Shown here: positions 18,459 through 25,176 of the stretch, one piece after another
Layout: each line of letters begins with the position of its first letter
Numbering within the stretch: the first letter of the stretch is position 1
NCBI GenBank assembly: GCA_019090795.1
Contig: JAHRVG010000016.1
Coordinates: 1-52,171 of the forward strand
DNA: 52,171 nucleotides
Origin: Paracoccaceae bacterium
GTDB taxonomy: Bacteria > Pseudomonadota > Alphaproteobacteria > Rhodobacterales > Rhodobacteraceae
Direction of reading: 5' to 3'
Notes under the pieces: generated by a model
The model's input: the letters and a program-made list of their open reading frames with translations, nothing else
Database searches by the model: none
What the model was told of the DNA's origin: nothing
Translations under genes and position numbers: made by a program

Positions 18459-19130
18459 TCAGATATTCCTGTATTTTGCCATGGCTTCGCTAAAACTCAG
18501 CCCGTTTTTCATGTCGGCCATAGCCGCATCATCGCCGCGCTGGCATTTCTCGGCAAATTGCACCACGGCCTCGGCCTGCGCATGGGGGATGGCAATAACG
18601 CCAGTGCCATCGCCAACCATAATATCACCGGGATTGACCAGTACACCACCCACTGAAATCGGAACATTGATCGCCTCCACCTTCAGTCGGCTGCGCCCCG
18701 TAGTGGGCACTATATGGCGGCTGAAAACGTCAAACCCGAACGCCACCATTTCCTCAAAATCGCGAACCGCTCCGTCAACGACAAGGCCCCGAACGCCTTT
18801 GAGTTTAGCCGCATAGCTGGCCATGCCGCCCCATGTGGAATAGCGGCAACCCGCCCCGTCAATAACGATAACATCGCCACGTCTTGCCGCGTCGATCATT
18901 GCGCCAACAGCAAAATCAGCCGAGGTAAAGCTGCCCGGCGCGCCCACCGATAGCTTTACGGTAATGGCCGGCCCGCATAGCGCAACCCCTTGGGCCACGC
19001 CGGAAATACCCTCCATCACGTTGTGAAACAGCCCGACTTCGTCAAATGCGTTGGCAAATGTACCGGTCGCAATCGGTGCAATCCGTGCCAGCAGCGCCGC
19101 GTTTGGGCGGGTAATGTCTGCCTGATCCAA
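18459..19130 (-). CDS. RraA/HMG-aldolase family protein
   Basis: Seen: 223 residues with the RraA fold motifs GGMASYAAK and VVDGAVRD. R123 and D124 match the metal- and substrate-binding Arg-Asp of 4-hydroxy-4-methyl-2-oxoglutarate/4-carboxy-4-hydroxy-2-oxoadipate aldolases. NPGDIMVGDGTGVIAIP is the second family signature. True RraA (RNase E inhibitor) is about 160 residues and lacks the longer C-terminus, so a catabolic aldolase or oxaloacetate-decarboxylase role fits better. It is divergent from the BadI-like gene and translationally joined to a ThDP enzyme. Products of such an aldolase would be pyruvate plus an oxo acid. Substrate is inferred only by family. Confidence 0.85.
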   Translation of the reverse strand: MDQADITRPNAALLARIAPIATGTFANAFDEVGLFHNVMEGISGVAQGVALCGPAITVKLSVGAPGSFTSADFAVGAMIDAARRGDVIVIDGAGCRYSTWGGMASYAAKLKGVRGLVVDGAVRDFEEMVAFGFDVFSRHIVPTTGRSRLKVEAINVPISVGGVLVNPGDIMVGDGTGVIAIPHAQAEAVVQFAEKCQRGDDAAMADMKNGLSFSEAMAKYRNI

Positions 19131-19213
19131 TCCATTTCTCCTTTGTGCGCCCTGTTCAGGCCGGTTTGAACACTGATTGTGGGGGGGAAACAGAAGACTG
19201 TCAATAAAATGAT

Positions 19214-19223
19214 ATGCGTTTCA
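19214..19223 (-). promoter_or_regulatory. TGAAACGCAT element in the rraA/badI divergent promoter (site C)
   Basis: The minus strand reads TGAAACGCAT, identical to the core of the sites before dctP and the hydratase/lyase operon. It lies 84 nt from the rraA-like start and 79 nt from the badI-like start, so one site could serve both. Only one half of the palindrome is well conserved. Confidence 0.45.
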
Positions 19224-19301
19224 CATTGTGGAATGCGGTGGTATTTGCTAGGCACGGCTGCAACGAACAGCAACGATTGCAAACAAAGAAGGAAGCCTCG
19301 A

Positions 19302-20102
19302 ATGGACTATGAAGACTTGATATATGATGTGACCAACATGGTTGCGACGATCACCATCAACCGACCGGAACGGATGAATGCTTTTCGGGTGAATACGTAT
19401 TTTGAAATGATCGACGCATTGACCACGGCGGGCTGGGACGAAGACGTAGCCGTAATCGTTATCACCGGTGCGGGGGGACGTGCATTTGGTGTGGGTGGCG
19501 ATTCTGGCGATAAAAAATCCGGACGCGCGACACGTGGCACTCTCGGAGTTCCGGTCGAGGAAATTCATTCCCTGATCCGCGATACCCCCAAGCCGGTGAT
19601 AGCCAAAGTGAACGGGTTTGCCATTGGTGGCGGGAACGTAATGGCCACAATTTGTGATATGACAATTTGTTCGGATAAATCCGTGTTTGGGCAGGTTGGC
19701 CCCAAAGTTGGCTCGGTTGATCCGGGTTTCGGGACAGCATATTTATCGCGCATCGTTGGCGAAAAGAAAGCCCGCGAAATCTGGTATATGTGCCGCCGAT
19801 ATTCTGCGCAGGAAGCGCTGGAAATGGGGCTGGTCAACAAGGTGGTCCCCGAGGCTGATTTGGATGCAGAAGTTGATCAATGGTGTGCCGAAATCGTCGA
19901 GCGTAGCCCGACCGCCATCGCCATCGCCAAACGTTCATTCAATGCCGATAGCGAGAACATCAAGGGAATTGCCAACATGGGCTTTCAAACGGTGGCGCAT
20001 TATTATGCCACAGATGAAGCCAAAGAAGGTGGCAATGCGTTTCGCGAGAAGCGCAAACCGGATTTCCGTGGTGCTCTAAAGAAAAGCAAGGCGGCCAAGT
20101 AA
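19302..20102 (+). CDS. badI: BadI-like 2-ketocyclohexanecarboxyl-CoA hydrolase (crotonase fold)
   Basis: Seen: 266 residues. N-terminal YEDLIYDV, INRPERMNAF, GGGNVMATICD, FGQVGPKVGSVDPGFGTAYL (129-148) and EKKAREIWYMC strongly resemble BadI and its relative MenB. The two hydratase glutamates are replaced (V113, G133), as in those enzymes, while D140 of the VGSxD motif is kept. BadI hydrolyses the ring of 2-oxocyclohexanecarboxyl-CoA to pimeloyl-CoA. MenB is disfavoured because no menaquinone genes are near and the N-terminus fits BadI. ATG 19302 has AAGGAAG upstream; the open frame extends back to 19179 without support. The divergent gene is rraA-like and a shared operator candidate sits between. 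Inference: ring-opening step of the island's pathway. Confidence 0.78.
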   Translation: MDYEDLIYDVTNMVATITINRPERMNAFRVNTYFEMIDALTTAGWDEDVAVIVITGAGGRAFGVGGDSGDKKSGRATRGTLGVPVEEIHSLIRDTPKPVIAKVNGFAIGGGNVMATICDMTICSDKSVFGQVGPKVGSVDPGFGTAYLSRIVGEKKAREIWYMCRRYSAQEALEMGLVNKVVPEADLDAEVDQWCAEIVERSPTAIAIAKRSFNADSENIKGIANMGFQTVAHYYATDEAKEGGNAFREKRKPDFRGALKKSKAAK

Positions 20103-20111
20103 CCAATCGAC

Positions 20112-20135
20112 AGGCAGCAAAACAACGCTGCCTTT
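20112..20135 (+). terminator. Candidate terminator after badI
   Basis: AGGCAGC at 20112-20118 pairs with GCTGCCT at 20127-20133 (7 bp, 8-nt loop), followed by a short T tract. It begins 9 nt after the badI-like stop. The T run is short, so strength is uncertain. Confidence 0.5.
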
Positions 20136-20154
20136 GGCTGACAGCGCGTTTTAG

Positions 20155-20187
20155 CGGGGTTGAAGGGTTTCATCCATTTCAACCCCG
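20155..20187. terminator. Second inverted repeat between badI and iclR
   Basis: CGGGGTTGAA (20155-20164) and TTCAACCCCG (20178-20187) form a perfect 10-bp stem with a 13-nt loop. It could back up the terminator just upstream. No long T tract follows. Confidence 0.4.
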
Positions 20188-20265
20188 TTCTGATCAAGCG
20201 CCCACCACAGAAACAGAACCATTTTCAGTATTGCGGAAAATGTCCTGTATCGGAATGCAATAATC

Positions 20266-20275
20266 CCATATATGG
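20266..20275. promoter_or_regulatory. CCATATATGG palindrome before the second iclR gene
   Basis: A 10-bp perfect palindrome 46 nt upstream of the IclR start. It resembles the TTCCA...TGGAA type symmetry of IclR-family sites, and ATATGGAA recurs at 21220-21227 before the mutase operon (AATATGGAAT). Autoregulation is a reasonable inference. Confidence 0.35.
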
Positions 20276-20321
20276 AACATATGCTCTGGCATTTCAGGTG
20301 TAGTCAGCAATAGGGGAAATC

Positions 20322-21074
20322 ATGTCAAAACCAACGGTCACTGGGGTTGAGCGGGTTCTAGATATTTTCGAATCTTTTCAGGAACATAAGGTGCCAATGT
20401 CCATGACAGATCTGGCCGATATGACCGGAATCCCCAAAAGTACATGCCATGCTATTCTCACTACCCTTCAGAAAAGGGGCTACGTCTATTCTCTGAATCG
20501 ACCTCGGGCCCATTATCCCACCAATCGCCTGTATGATGTTGCGTCAGAAATCAGAAAGAATGACGTTTTTGTGCGCCGCGCCACGCCGCTGATGGAAAAA
20601 TTGCGGGATATAACCGGCGAAACCTTGATCCTCGGGAAAAGGCAGGGAGACGAAGCCATTTATTTGCAAGTTGTGGAGGGCTCGCACTCGATACGGTATT
20701 CCGCGAAAATCGGTGATTTGAAACCGCTCCATTCCAGCGCAATAGGCAAAGCTATGTTGGGGAGTACAGGATTGGCTGAGCTTGAAGCGTTTATTCAGGA
20801 TAACAATTTTGCAAAAGTAACAAACTCCACAATAACAGATCCTGCTGCGTTGGTCGAAGAAATCCAAAAATCTAAAAAACTGGGGTACTTCAAGACCTGC
20901 GGCGAAAATGTGAGCGACGTTTGGGCTATTTCGGTATCTATCGTAGTAGGATCGGATGTGTTTGCCATGGCAGTTGCCGGCCCCAAAAATCGTATGGCGA
21001 ACTTTCCGGATGAGCACTTGCAGTTGTTGATTGGCTCCTGCTCGGCCTTTTCCAATACAGCCAACACTGCCTGA
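20322..21074 (+). CDS. IclR-family transcriptional regulator (second)
   Basis: Seen: 250 residues. The winged helix-turn-helix covers about 7-65 (MSMTDLADMTGIPKSTCHAILTTL), and the effector domain includes the IclR segments ETLILGKRQGDEAIYL, PLHSSAIGKAML and AISVSIVVG. It differs clearly from the first IclR protein (1750-2508). It is 169 nt upstream of the mutase operon on the same strand, with AT-rich repeats and a large palindrome in between. Inference: controls the mutase operon in response to a pathway acid. Confidence 0.92.
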   Translation: MSKPTVTGVERVLDIFESFQEHKVPMSMTDLADMTGIPKSTCHAILTTLQKRGYVYSLNRPRAHYPTNRLYDVASEIRKNDVFVRRATPLMEKLRDITGETLILGKRQGDEAIYLQVVEGSHSIRYSAKIGDLKPLHSSAIGKAMLGSTGLAELEAFIQDNNFAKVTNSTITDPAALVEEIQKSKKLGYFKTCGENVSDVWAISVSIVVGSDVFAMAVAGPKNRMANFPDEHLQLLIGSCSAFSNTANTA

Positions 21075-21134
21075 CAAATCATTTTCAAAGCATATTGCCA
21101 TTCTGGCGTTGCCAGCGGCGTGCACCCCAGAATA

Positions 21135-21171
21135 TTCCCAATATAGAAATTGTTTCCTGAATATAGTAATT
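21135..21171. repeat. Direct repeat TTCC-n-AATATAG-n-AATT upstream of the mutase operon
   Basis: Two copies, 21135-21151 and 21154-21171, with the AATATAG cores 20 bp apart, about two helical turns. Spacing on one DNA face suits two regulator dimers or a tetramer. The region is also very AT-rich and may hold the promoter. Confidence 0.4.
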
Positions 21172-21212
21172 ATTTAGTAATTTTACTTGCATTGCCGCAA
21201 TACTGAATCTAT

Positions 21213-21238
21213 CGTCCTAATATGGAATTATTAGGACG
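21213..21238. promoter_or_regulatory. 26-bp palindrome overlapping the ribosome binding site of the mutase operon
   Basis: CGTCCTAATA (21213-21222) and TATTAGGACG (21229-21238) are perfect 10-bp arms around TGGAAT. The right arm contains AGGA, the likely Shine-Dalgarno for GTG 21244. As DNA it could be an operator for the upstream IclR protein; as RNA it would hide the ribosome binding site. Which of the two applies is not decided by sequence. Confidence 0.6.
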
Positions 21239-21243
21239 GTGCC

Positions 21244-22023
21244 GTGAACAACGCAGATCAAATCCTCGTCTCGGAACGTTTTACTGGTGCAAGTTGGGTC
21301 ACCATTAACCGTCAGGAAAAGCACAACGCGTTAAGCGAAGCTGTTTTGAATGAACTAACTGCAACAATCGCGGCACTGGGCAAAAGGCCCGAAGTAAAAT
21401 GCATTGTCCTAACCGGCGCGTCCGACAGATACTTTGCTGCCGGCGGAGATCTTGCAGCACTGGCCCTTGTGCGCGATACAGCTGACGTTCTTGAAATGAC
21501 CGATAAATCCCGCGCCGCTCTGGATACAATCCGGAACTGTGAGGTGCCGGTCATTGCTTTGCTGAACGGCAGCGCAATCGGGGGAGGGGCCGAGCTGGCC
21601 CTATCCTGCGACATGCGAATGCAACGGCAGGGCGTTAAGATTGGCTATATTCAGGCAAAACTGGGGATCACCTCAGCTTGGGGTGGCGGTGTTGACTTGA
21701 TCCAGTTGGTCGGCTCTTCGCGCGCCGTAAGGATGATGAGCCGATGCGAATTGATTGATGCGGAAACTGCACTTGCTTGGGGTCTGGCCGACAAGATTGT
21801 CGGGCCGCAAGACCCGGAAAAAGACATCAAAGATTTCCTTGAGCCAATTTTGGCAACGCCGCGACAGGTGTTGCTGGGCATCAAGGCACAGGCCCGTGCG
21901 TTCCGGCAGGGTGACACCTATTCCGAACGGCGCTTAGTTGAGCAACAGCACCTTGTCAAAACATGGCTGCATCAGGACCATTGGGACCGAGCAGAGAACC
22001 TATTATCGGGGAAAAAGAAATGA
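21244..22023 (+). CDS. Crotonase-fold protein, possible acyl-CoA decarboxylase
   Basis: Seen: 259 residues starting at GTG with AGGA 8 nt upstream. The oxyanion motif GGGAE is intact (E117), but the second hydratase glutamate, 20 residues on, is Gln137 (YIQAKLG). Downstream it has the ITSAWGGG segment, reminiscent of the PSWGG segment of the ethylmalonyl/methylmalonyl-CoA decarboxylase ECHDC1. Loss of the second Glu argues against a standard hydratase. It is the first gene of an operon with a B12 acyl-CoA mutase, a CoA-transferase and a MeaB GTPase, overlapping the mutase gene by 4 nt. That gene set parallels E. coli scpA-argK-scpB-scpC, where the crotonase-fold member ScpB decarboxylates methylmalonyl-CoA. 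Inference: decarboxylates the mutase product. An isomerase or hydrolase is possible. Confidence 0.85.
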   Translation: MNNADQILVSERFTGASWVTINRQEKHNALSEAVLNELTATIAALGKRPEVKCIVLTGASDRYFAAGGDLAALALVRDTADVLEMTDKSRAALDTIRNCEVPVIALLNGSAIGGGAELALSCDMRMQRQGVKIGYIQAKLGITSAWGGGVDLIQLVGSSRAVRMMSRCELIDAETALAWGLADKIVGPQDPEKDIKDFLEPILATPRQVLLGIKAQARAFRQGDTYSERRLVEQQHLVKTWLHQDHWDRAENLLSGKKK

Positions 22024-23639
22024 CTGCCAATACCGAAAAGGGAAAGGTCGCCGCGCCCGAAATGCATGGCACAAACCGAAGCGGGGTCGATATTCCGATC
22101 AGTGTTCCCGCCTACGCCGTTGATCCGAAAAATATCGGCGAGCCGGGGGAATACCCGTTTACCCGCGGCATTTTCCCAAATGGGTATCGCGGGCGGTTGT
22201 GGACGATCCGTCAGTATTCCGGTTTTGGCACCGCCGAGGAATCAAACGAGCGCTACAAGTTTTTGCTTGAGAAAGGGCAAACGGGGCTTTCGGTGGCGCT
22301 TGATCTGCCAACACAAGTCGGTCTGGACCCGACCCATCCAATGGCCAAGCCCGAAATCGGCAAGGTTGGCGTTTCGCTGTCCAATTTAAGCGAAGCCGAG
22401 ATTTTGTTTGACGGTATTGATCTGTCAAAGATCTCGACATCCTTTACTATCAACGGCAGCGCTGCGATCATTTATGCAATGTATCTGGCCGTTGCCGACA
22501 AACAGGGTGTGCCGCGCGAAAAGCTGACCGGCACAATTCAGAACGACATTTTGAAAGAATACGTAGCCCGCGGCACATGGATTTTTCCGGTGCGCCCGTC
22601 AATGCGACTGATCGCGGATTCGATCCTATATTCCAATGCGACCACGCCCCGTTTTAATCCGATCAGCATAGCGGGCGCCCATATGCGAGATGCCGGATCA
22701 ACCGCCGCCGAGGAAATGGGCTATACTCTGGCCAACGGTCTGGCATATGTCGATGAATTGCAACGTCGCGGCGGTAACATCGAGAAATTCGCCAAACGGC
22801 TATCATTCTTCTTTTATGTCCACATGGATTTATTCGAAGAAGTTTCCAAATTCCGCGCCGGGCGCCGTATCTGGGCGAAAAAGATGAAAGAGCGCTATGG
22901 GGTGATGGACCCCAAGGCACAGCATTTCCGTTTTGGCGTGGTCTGTGGCGGCTCTTCTTTGATTGCCCCGCAACCGTATAATAACATTGCCCGCGTCACC
23001 ATCGAAACCATGGCCGCAGTGATGGGCGGTGCGCAATCTATTTTCACCTGCGCCTTTGACGAGGCTTTTCAGATCCCAACCGAAACCTCAGCGGAACTTG
23101 CGCTGCGCACACAACAGATTATCGCCTTTGAAAGCGGAATCGGCGCTTCCGTTGATCCGCTGGGCGGCAGTTATTTTGTCGAGGAACAGACCGACAGGAT
23201 GGAAGAGGAAATCCTGAAAGTGATGGAAGAAATTGACGAATACGGCGGCGTTGAGAAGGCCATAGAGGAAGGCTGGATTCAGCAGCGGCTGGCTGAACGT
23301 GGGCTGGAGCGCAAAGTAAACACCGATAGCGGCTATAATGTTGTGGTTGGTCAAAATCATTTTGCCAAGCAGGACGAAGAGATAAAGGTGGGCGAGGTGT
23401 TCTCGCTTGATCCGACTGTTGCGGCACGCGCACTTGAGAAATTTGAAAAACTGAAAGACCGCCGAAATCAAGCTGAGGTAGACACATCGCTAGCCCGCCT
23501 AAGTAAGGCCGCCGCCAGTGATAGCGAAAATGTTATGCCCTATCTGGTCGATTGTTGTCACGCCTACGCAACTGTGGGCGAAATGGTGGCCTGTCTCAAA
23601 AATGAATGGGGTGAATTCAGGGAGCCGGTGAACCTATGA
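22020..23639 (+). CDS. B12-dependent acyl-CoA mutase, large (substrate-binding) subunit
   Basis: Seen: 539 residues from ATG 22020, overlapping the previous stop as ATGA. Only the TIM-barrel part of methylmalonyl-CoA mutase is present; the cobalamin domain is the separate next gene, as in isobutyryl- and 2-hydroxyisobutyryl-CoA mutases. Aligning with P. shermanii mutase at a constant offset of 23 gives Y66 (Tyr89), R184 (Arg207) and H221 (His244). The Tyr/Arg pair holds the free carboxylate in methylmalonyl-CoA mutase and is replaced in the mono-acid mutases. The residue before the His is Ala220 in place of Tyr243 (AGAHM for SGYHM), which should enlarge the pocket. Inference: rearranges a substituted succinyl-CoA-type substrate to a malonyl-CoA type or the reverse. 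Confidence 0.9.
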   Translation: MTANTEKGKVAAPEMHGTNRSGVDIPISVPAYAVDPKNIGEPGEYPFTRGIFPNGYRGRLWTIRQYSGFGTAEESNERYKFLLEKGQTGLSVALDLPTQVGLDPTHPMAKPEIGKVGVSLSNLSEAEILFDGIDLSKISTSFTINGSAAIIYAMYLAVADKQGVPREKLTGTIQNDILKEYVARGTWIFPVRPSMRLIADSILYSNATTPRFNPISIAGAHMRDAGSTAAEEMGYTLANGLAYVDELQRRGGNIEKFAKRLSFFFYVHMDLFEEVSKFRAGRRIWAKKMKERYGVMDPKAQHFRFGVVCGGSSLIAPQPYNNIARVTIETMAAVMGGAQSIFTCAFDEAFQIPTETSAELALRTQQIIAFESGIGASVDPLGGSYFVEEQTDRMEEEILKVMEEIDEYGGVEKAIEEGWIQQRLAERGLERKVNTDSGYNVVVGQNHFAKQDEEIKVGEVFSLDPTVAARALEKFEKLKDRRNQAEVDTSLARLSKAAASDSENVMPYLVDCCHAYATVGEMVACLKNEWGEFREPVNL

Positions 23640-24052
23640 ACATGAACACATCTGAAAATGTGCTTAAGGGCACAAGAATTCTGGTCGGAAAACCTGGCCT
23701 TGACGGGCATGACATCGGCGCAAAGATCATCGCGCTGGCCCTGCGCAATGCCGGGGCCGAGGTGATCTATACCGGCCTGCGCAGAAGCCCCGAACAGATC
23801 GCCAGAGTGGCGGTTGACGAAGGGGTTAACGCCATCGGCCTAAGCATTCTGTCGGGCAGCCACAAAGAGCTGGTACCCGATGTTATGGAACGGCTGCGCG
23901 CGGCCGGACTGGGGGGTGTGGCAGTTTTTGTTGGCGGCACAATTCCGCTGGAGGATCAGCCTTATCTGAAAGAAGTGGGCGTTACAGACATATTCACCGC
24001 CGATATGCCGCTAGCAGATGTTGTCAGCAGTATTGCCAGGACATTGGCATGA
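23636..24052 (+). CDS. B12-binding small subunit of the acyl-CoA mutase
   Basis: Seen: 138 residues forming a single cobalamin-binding domain. It has the base-off motif LDGHDIG, whose His coordinates cobalt, then SILSGSHKELV and FVGGTIP, typical of the B12 Rossmann fold in mutases. The length matches the small subunits of isobutyryl- and hydroxyisobutyryl-CoA mutases. It overlaps the large-subunit stop and the next start by 4 nt each (ATGA), which favours equal synthesis. Together with the large subunit it makes the holoenzyme using adenosylcobalamin. Confidence 0.95.
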   Translation: MNMNTSENVLKGTRILVGKPGLDGHDIGAKIIALALRNAGAEVIYTGLRRSPEQIARVAVDEGVNAIGLSILSGSHKELVPDVMERLRAAGLGGVAVFVGGTIPLEDQPYLKEVGVTDIFTADMPLADVVSSIARTLA

Positions 24053-25176
24053 ACGCACCTCTTGCAGGTATAAGAATTGTTGAAGTTGGCCATATGTTGG
24101 CAGGTCCCTATTGCGCGATGATGCTGGCAGATCTGGGGGCCGAAATCATCAAAATTGAATCGCCTCCGCACGGCGATATCGGCCGCACCGTCAGCCCGCA
24201 TGATATCGGCGATCACAACGCCTATTTCGCAAGTCTGAACCGCAACAAGAAAAGCGTGATGCTTGATCTGGCCAGCAAAGAGGGGCAGGCGGATTTGGCG
24301 CGTATCGTCAAATCGTCTCAGGCGCTGATAACCAACCTGCGGCCTTCGGCCATTCGTAAACTGGGGCTAACGTATGACGCGCTGAAACAACACAATCGCG
24401 CGCTGGTCTGTGTTTCGTTGACCGGTTACGGGCTGGAAGGACGGTATTCCGATAATCCGGCCTATGACTATATCATCCAGGCCTTGACTGGCGTTATGGC
24501 GCTTACGGGTGATCCATCTGCGCCGCCGACCAAAGCGGGGTATTCGGCGGTTGATAACTCCGCAGGGCTGGTTGCGGCAATTGGGTTATTGGCAAAGATT
24601 GTGCAGGGACAGGGTGGTCAGGTCGATGTAGCCATGTACGACGTGATGCTGTCTCAGCTCAATTATCTTGCCGGTGCTGTTTTGAATGCCAATGAGAGAA
24701 TGGAGCGAATTCCAGATTCTTCTCACCCCTATATTGTGCCCGCGCAAGTTTTTTGTACCGCCAAAGGCTGGCTTGCATTGTTCATCACGCATGATAATTT
24801 CTGGAAGAAATTCTGCACAGAAATTGGCAGGCCGGAATGGGTAGAAGCCCCCAAATTCGCAACAATGGCACAGCGTCGCGAAAATCGAGAGTTTGTGGTT
24901 TCTCAGATCGGGGACATCCTGCAAACCAAACCGGCAAAAGAATGGGTTCAGCGCCTTCAGCCGCTTGGTGTTGTCGCCGCAGAAATCATTACACTGAGTG
25001 ACGCTCTTTCAAGTGATATTGCGGCATCGAGATCCCTTGTGACGCCGCTGGGCGATGGGTCATTACCCTTGCGGGCAATTGCCAGCCCGATAAAGTTTAC
25101 TGACTTTACGCCGACCTATGATCTGCCACCATTGTTGAACCAGCACAGCACAGAGATTTTGGGAAAGGTTGGTTGA
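24049..25176 (+). CDS. CaiB/BaiF family III CoA-transferase of the mutase operon
   Basis: Seen: 375 residues, a full single domain, with IRIVEVGHMLAGPYCAMMLADLGA at the N-terminus, VCVSLTGYGLEG and catalytic D198 (DVAMYD). It starts inside the stop of the small mutase subunit and its own stop overlaps the MeaB-type start. The E. coli Scp operon also contains a CoA-transferase, though from family I. Inference: it loads CoA on the mutase substrate acid, taking it from the decarboxylated acyl-CoA or from succinyl-CoA, so the operon could run as a CoA-neutral cycle. Confidence 0.9.
   Translation: MNAPLAGIRIVEVGHMLAGPYCAMMLADLGAEIIKIESPPHGDIGRTVSPHDIGDHNAYFASLNRNKKSVMLDLASKEGQADLARIVKSSQALITNLRPSAIRKLGLTYDALKQHNRALVCVSLTGYGLEGRYSDNPAYDYIIQALTGVMALTGDPSAPPTKAGYSAVDNSAGLVAAIGLLAKIVQGQGGQVDVAMYDVMLSQLNYLAGAVLNANERMERIPDSSHPYIVPAQVFCTAKGWLALFITHDNFWKKFCTEIGRPEWVEAPKFATMAQRRENREFVVSQIGDILQTKPAKEWVQRLQPLGVVAAEIITLSDALSSDIAASRSLVTPLGDGSLPLRAIASPIKFTDFTPTYDLPPLLNQHSTEILGKVG

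Noticed and set aside
18459-19130. RraA, regulator of RNase E
   Set aside because: The protein is about 60 residues longer than RraA and keeps the aldolase Arg-Asp pair, and it is paired with a catabolic ThDP gene.
19302-20102. Naphthoyl-CoA synthase MenB as identity of the BadI-like protein
   Set aside because: MenB and BadI share the VGSxD motif, but no menaquinone genes are near and the context is alicyclic acid catabolism. A tree would decide.
22020-24052. Ordinary methylmalonyl-CoA mutase for propionate metabolism
   Set aside because: That enzyme is one chain of about 700 residues (or two large chains), not a 539 plus 138 split, and no propionyl-CoA carboxylase or epimerase lies here. 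The Tyr243 position also differs.
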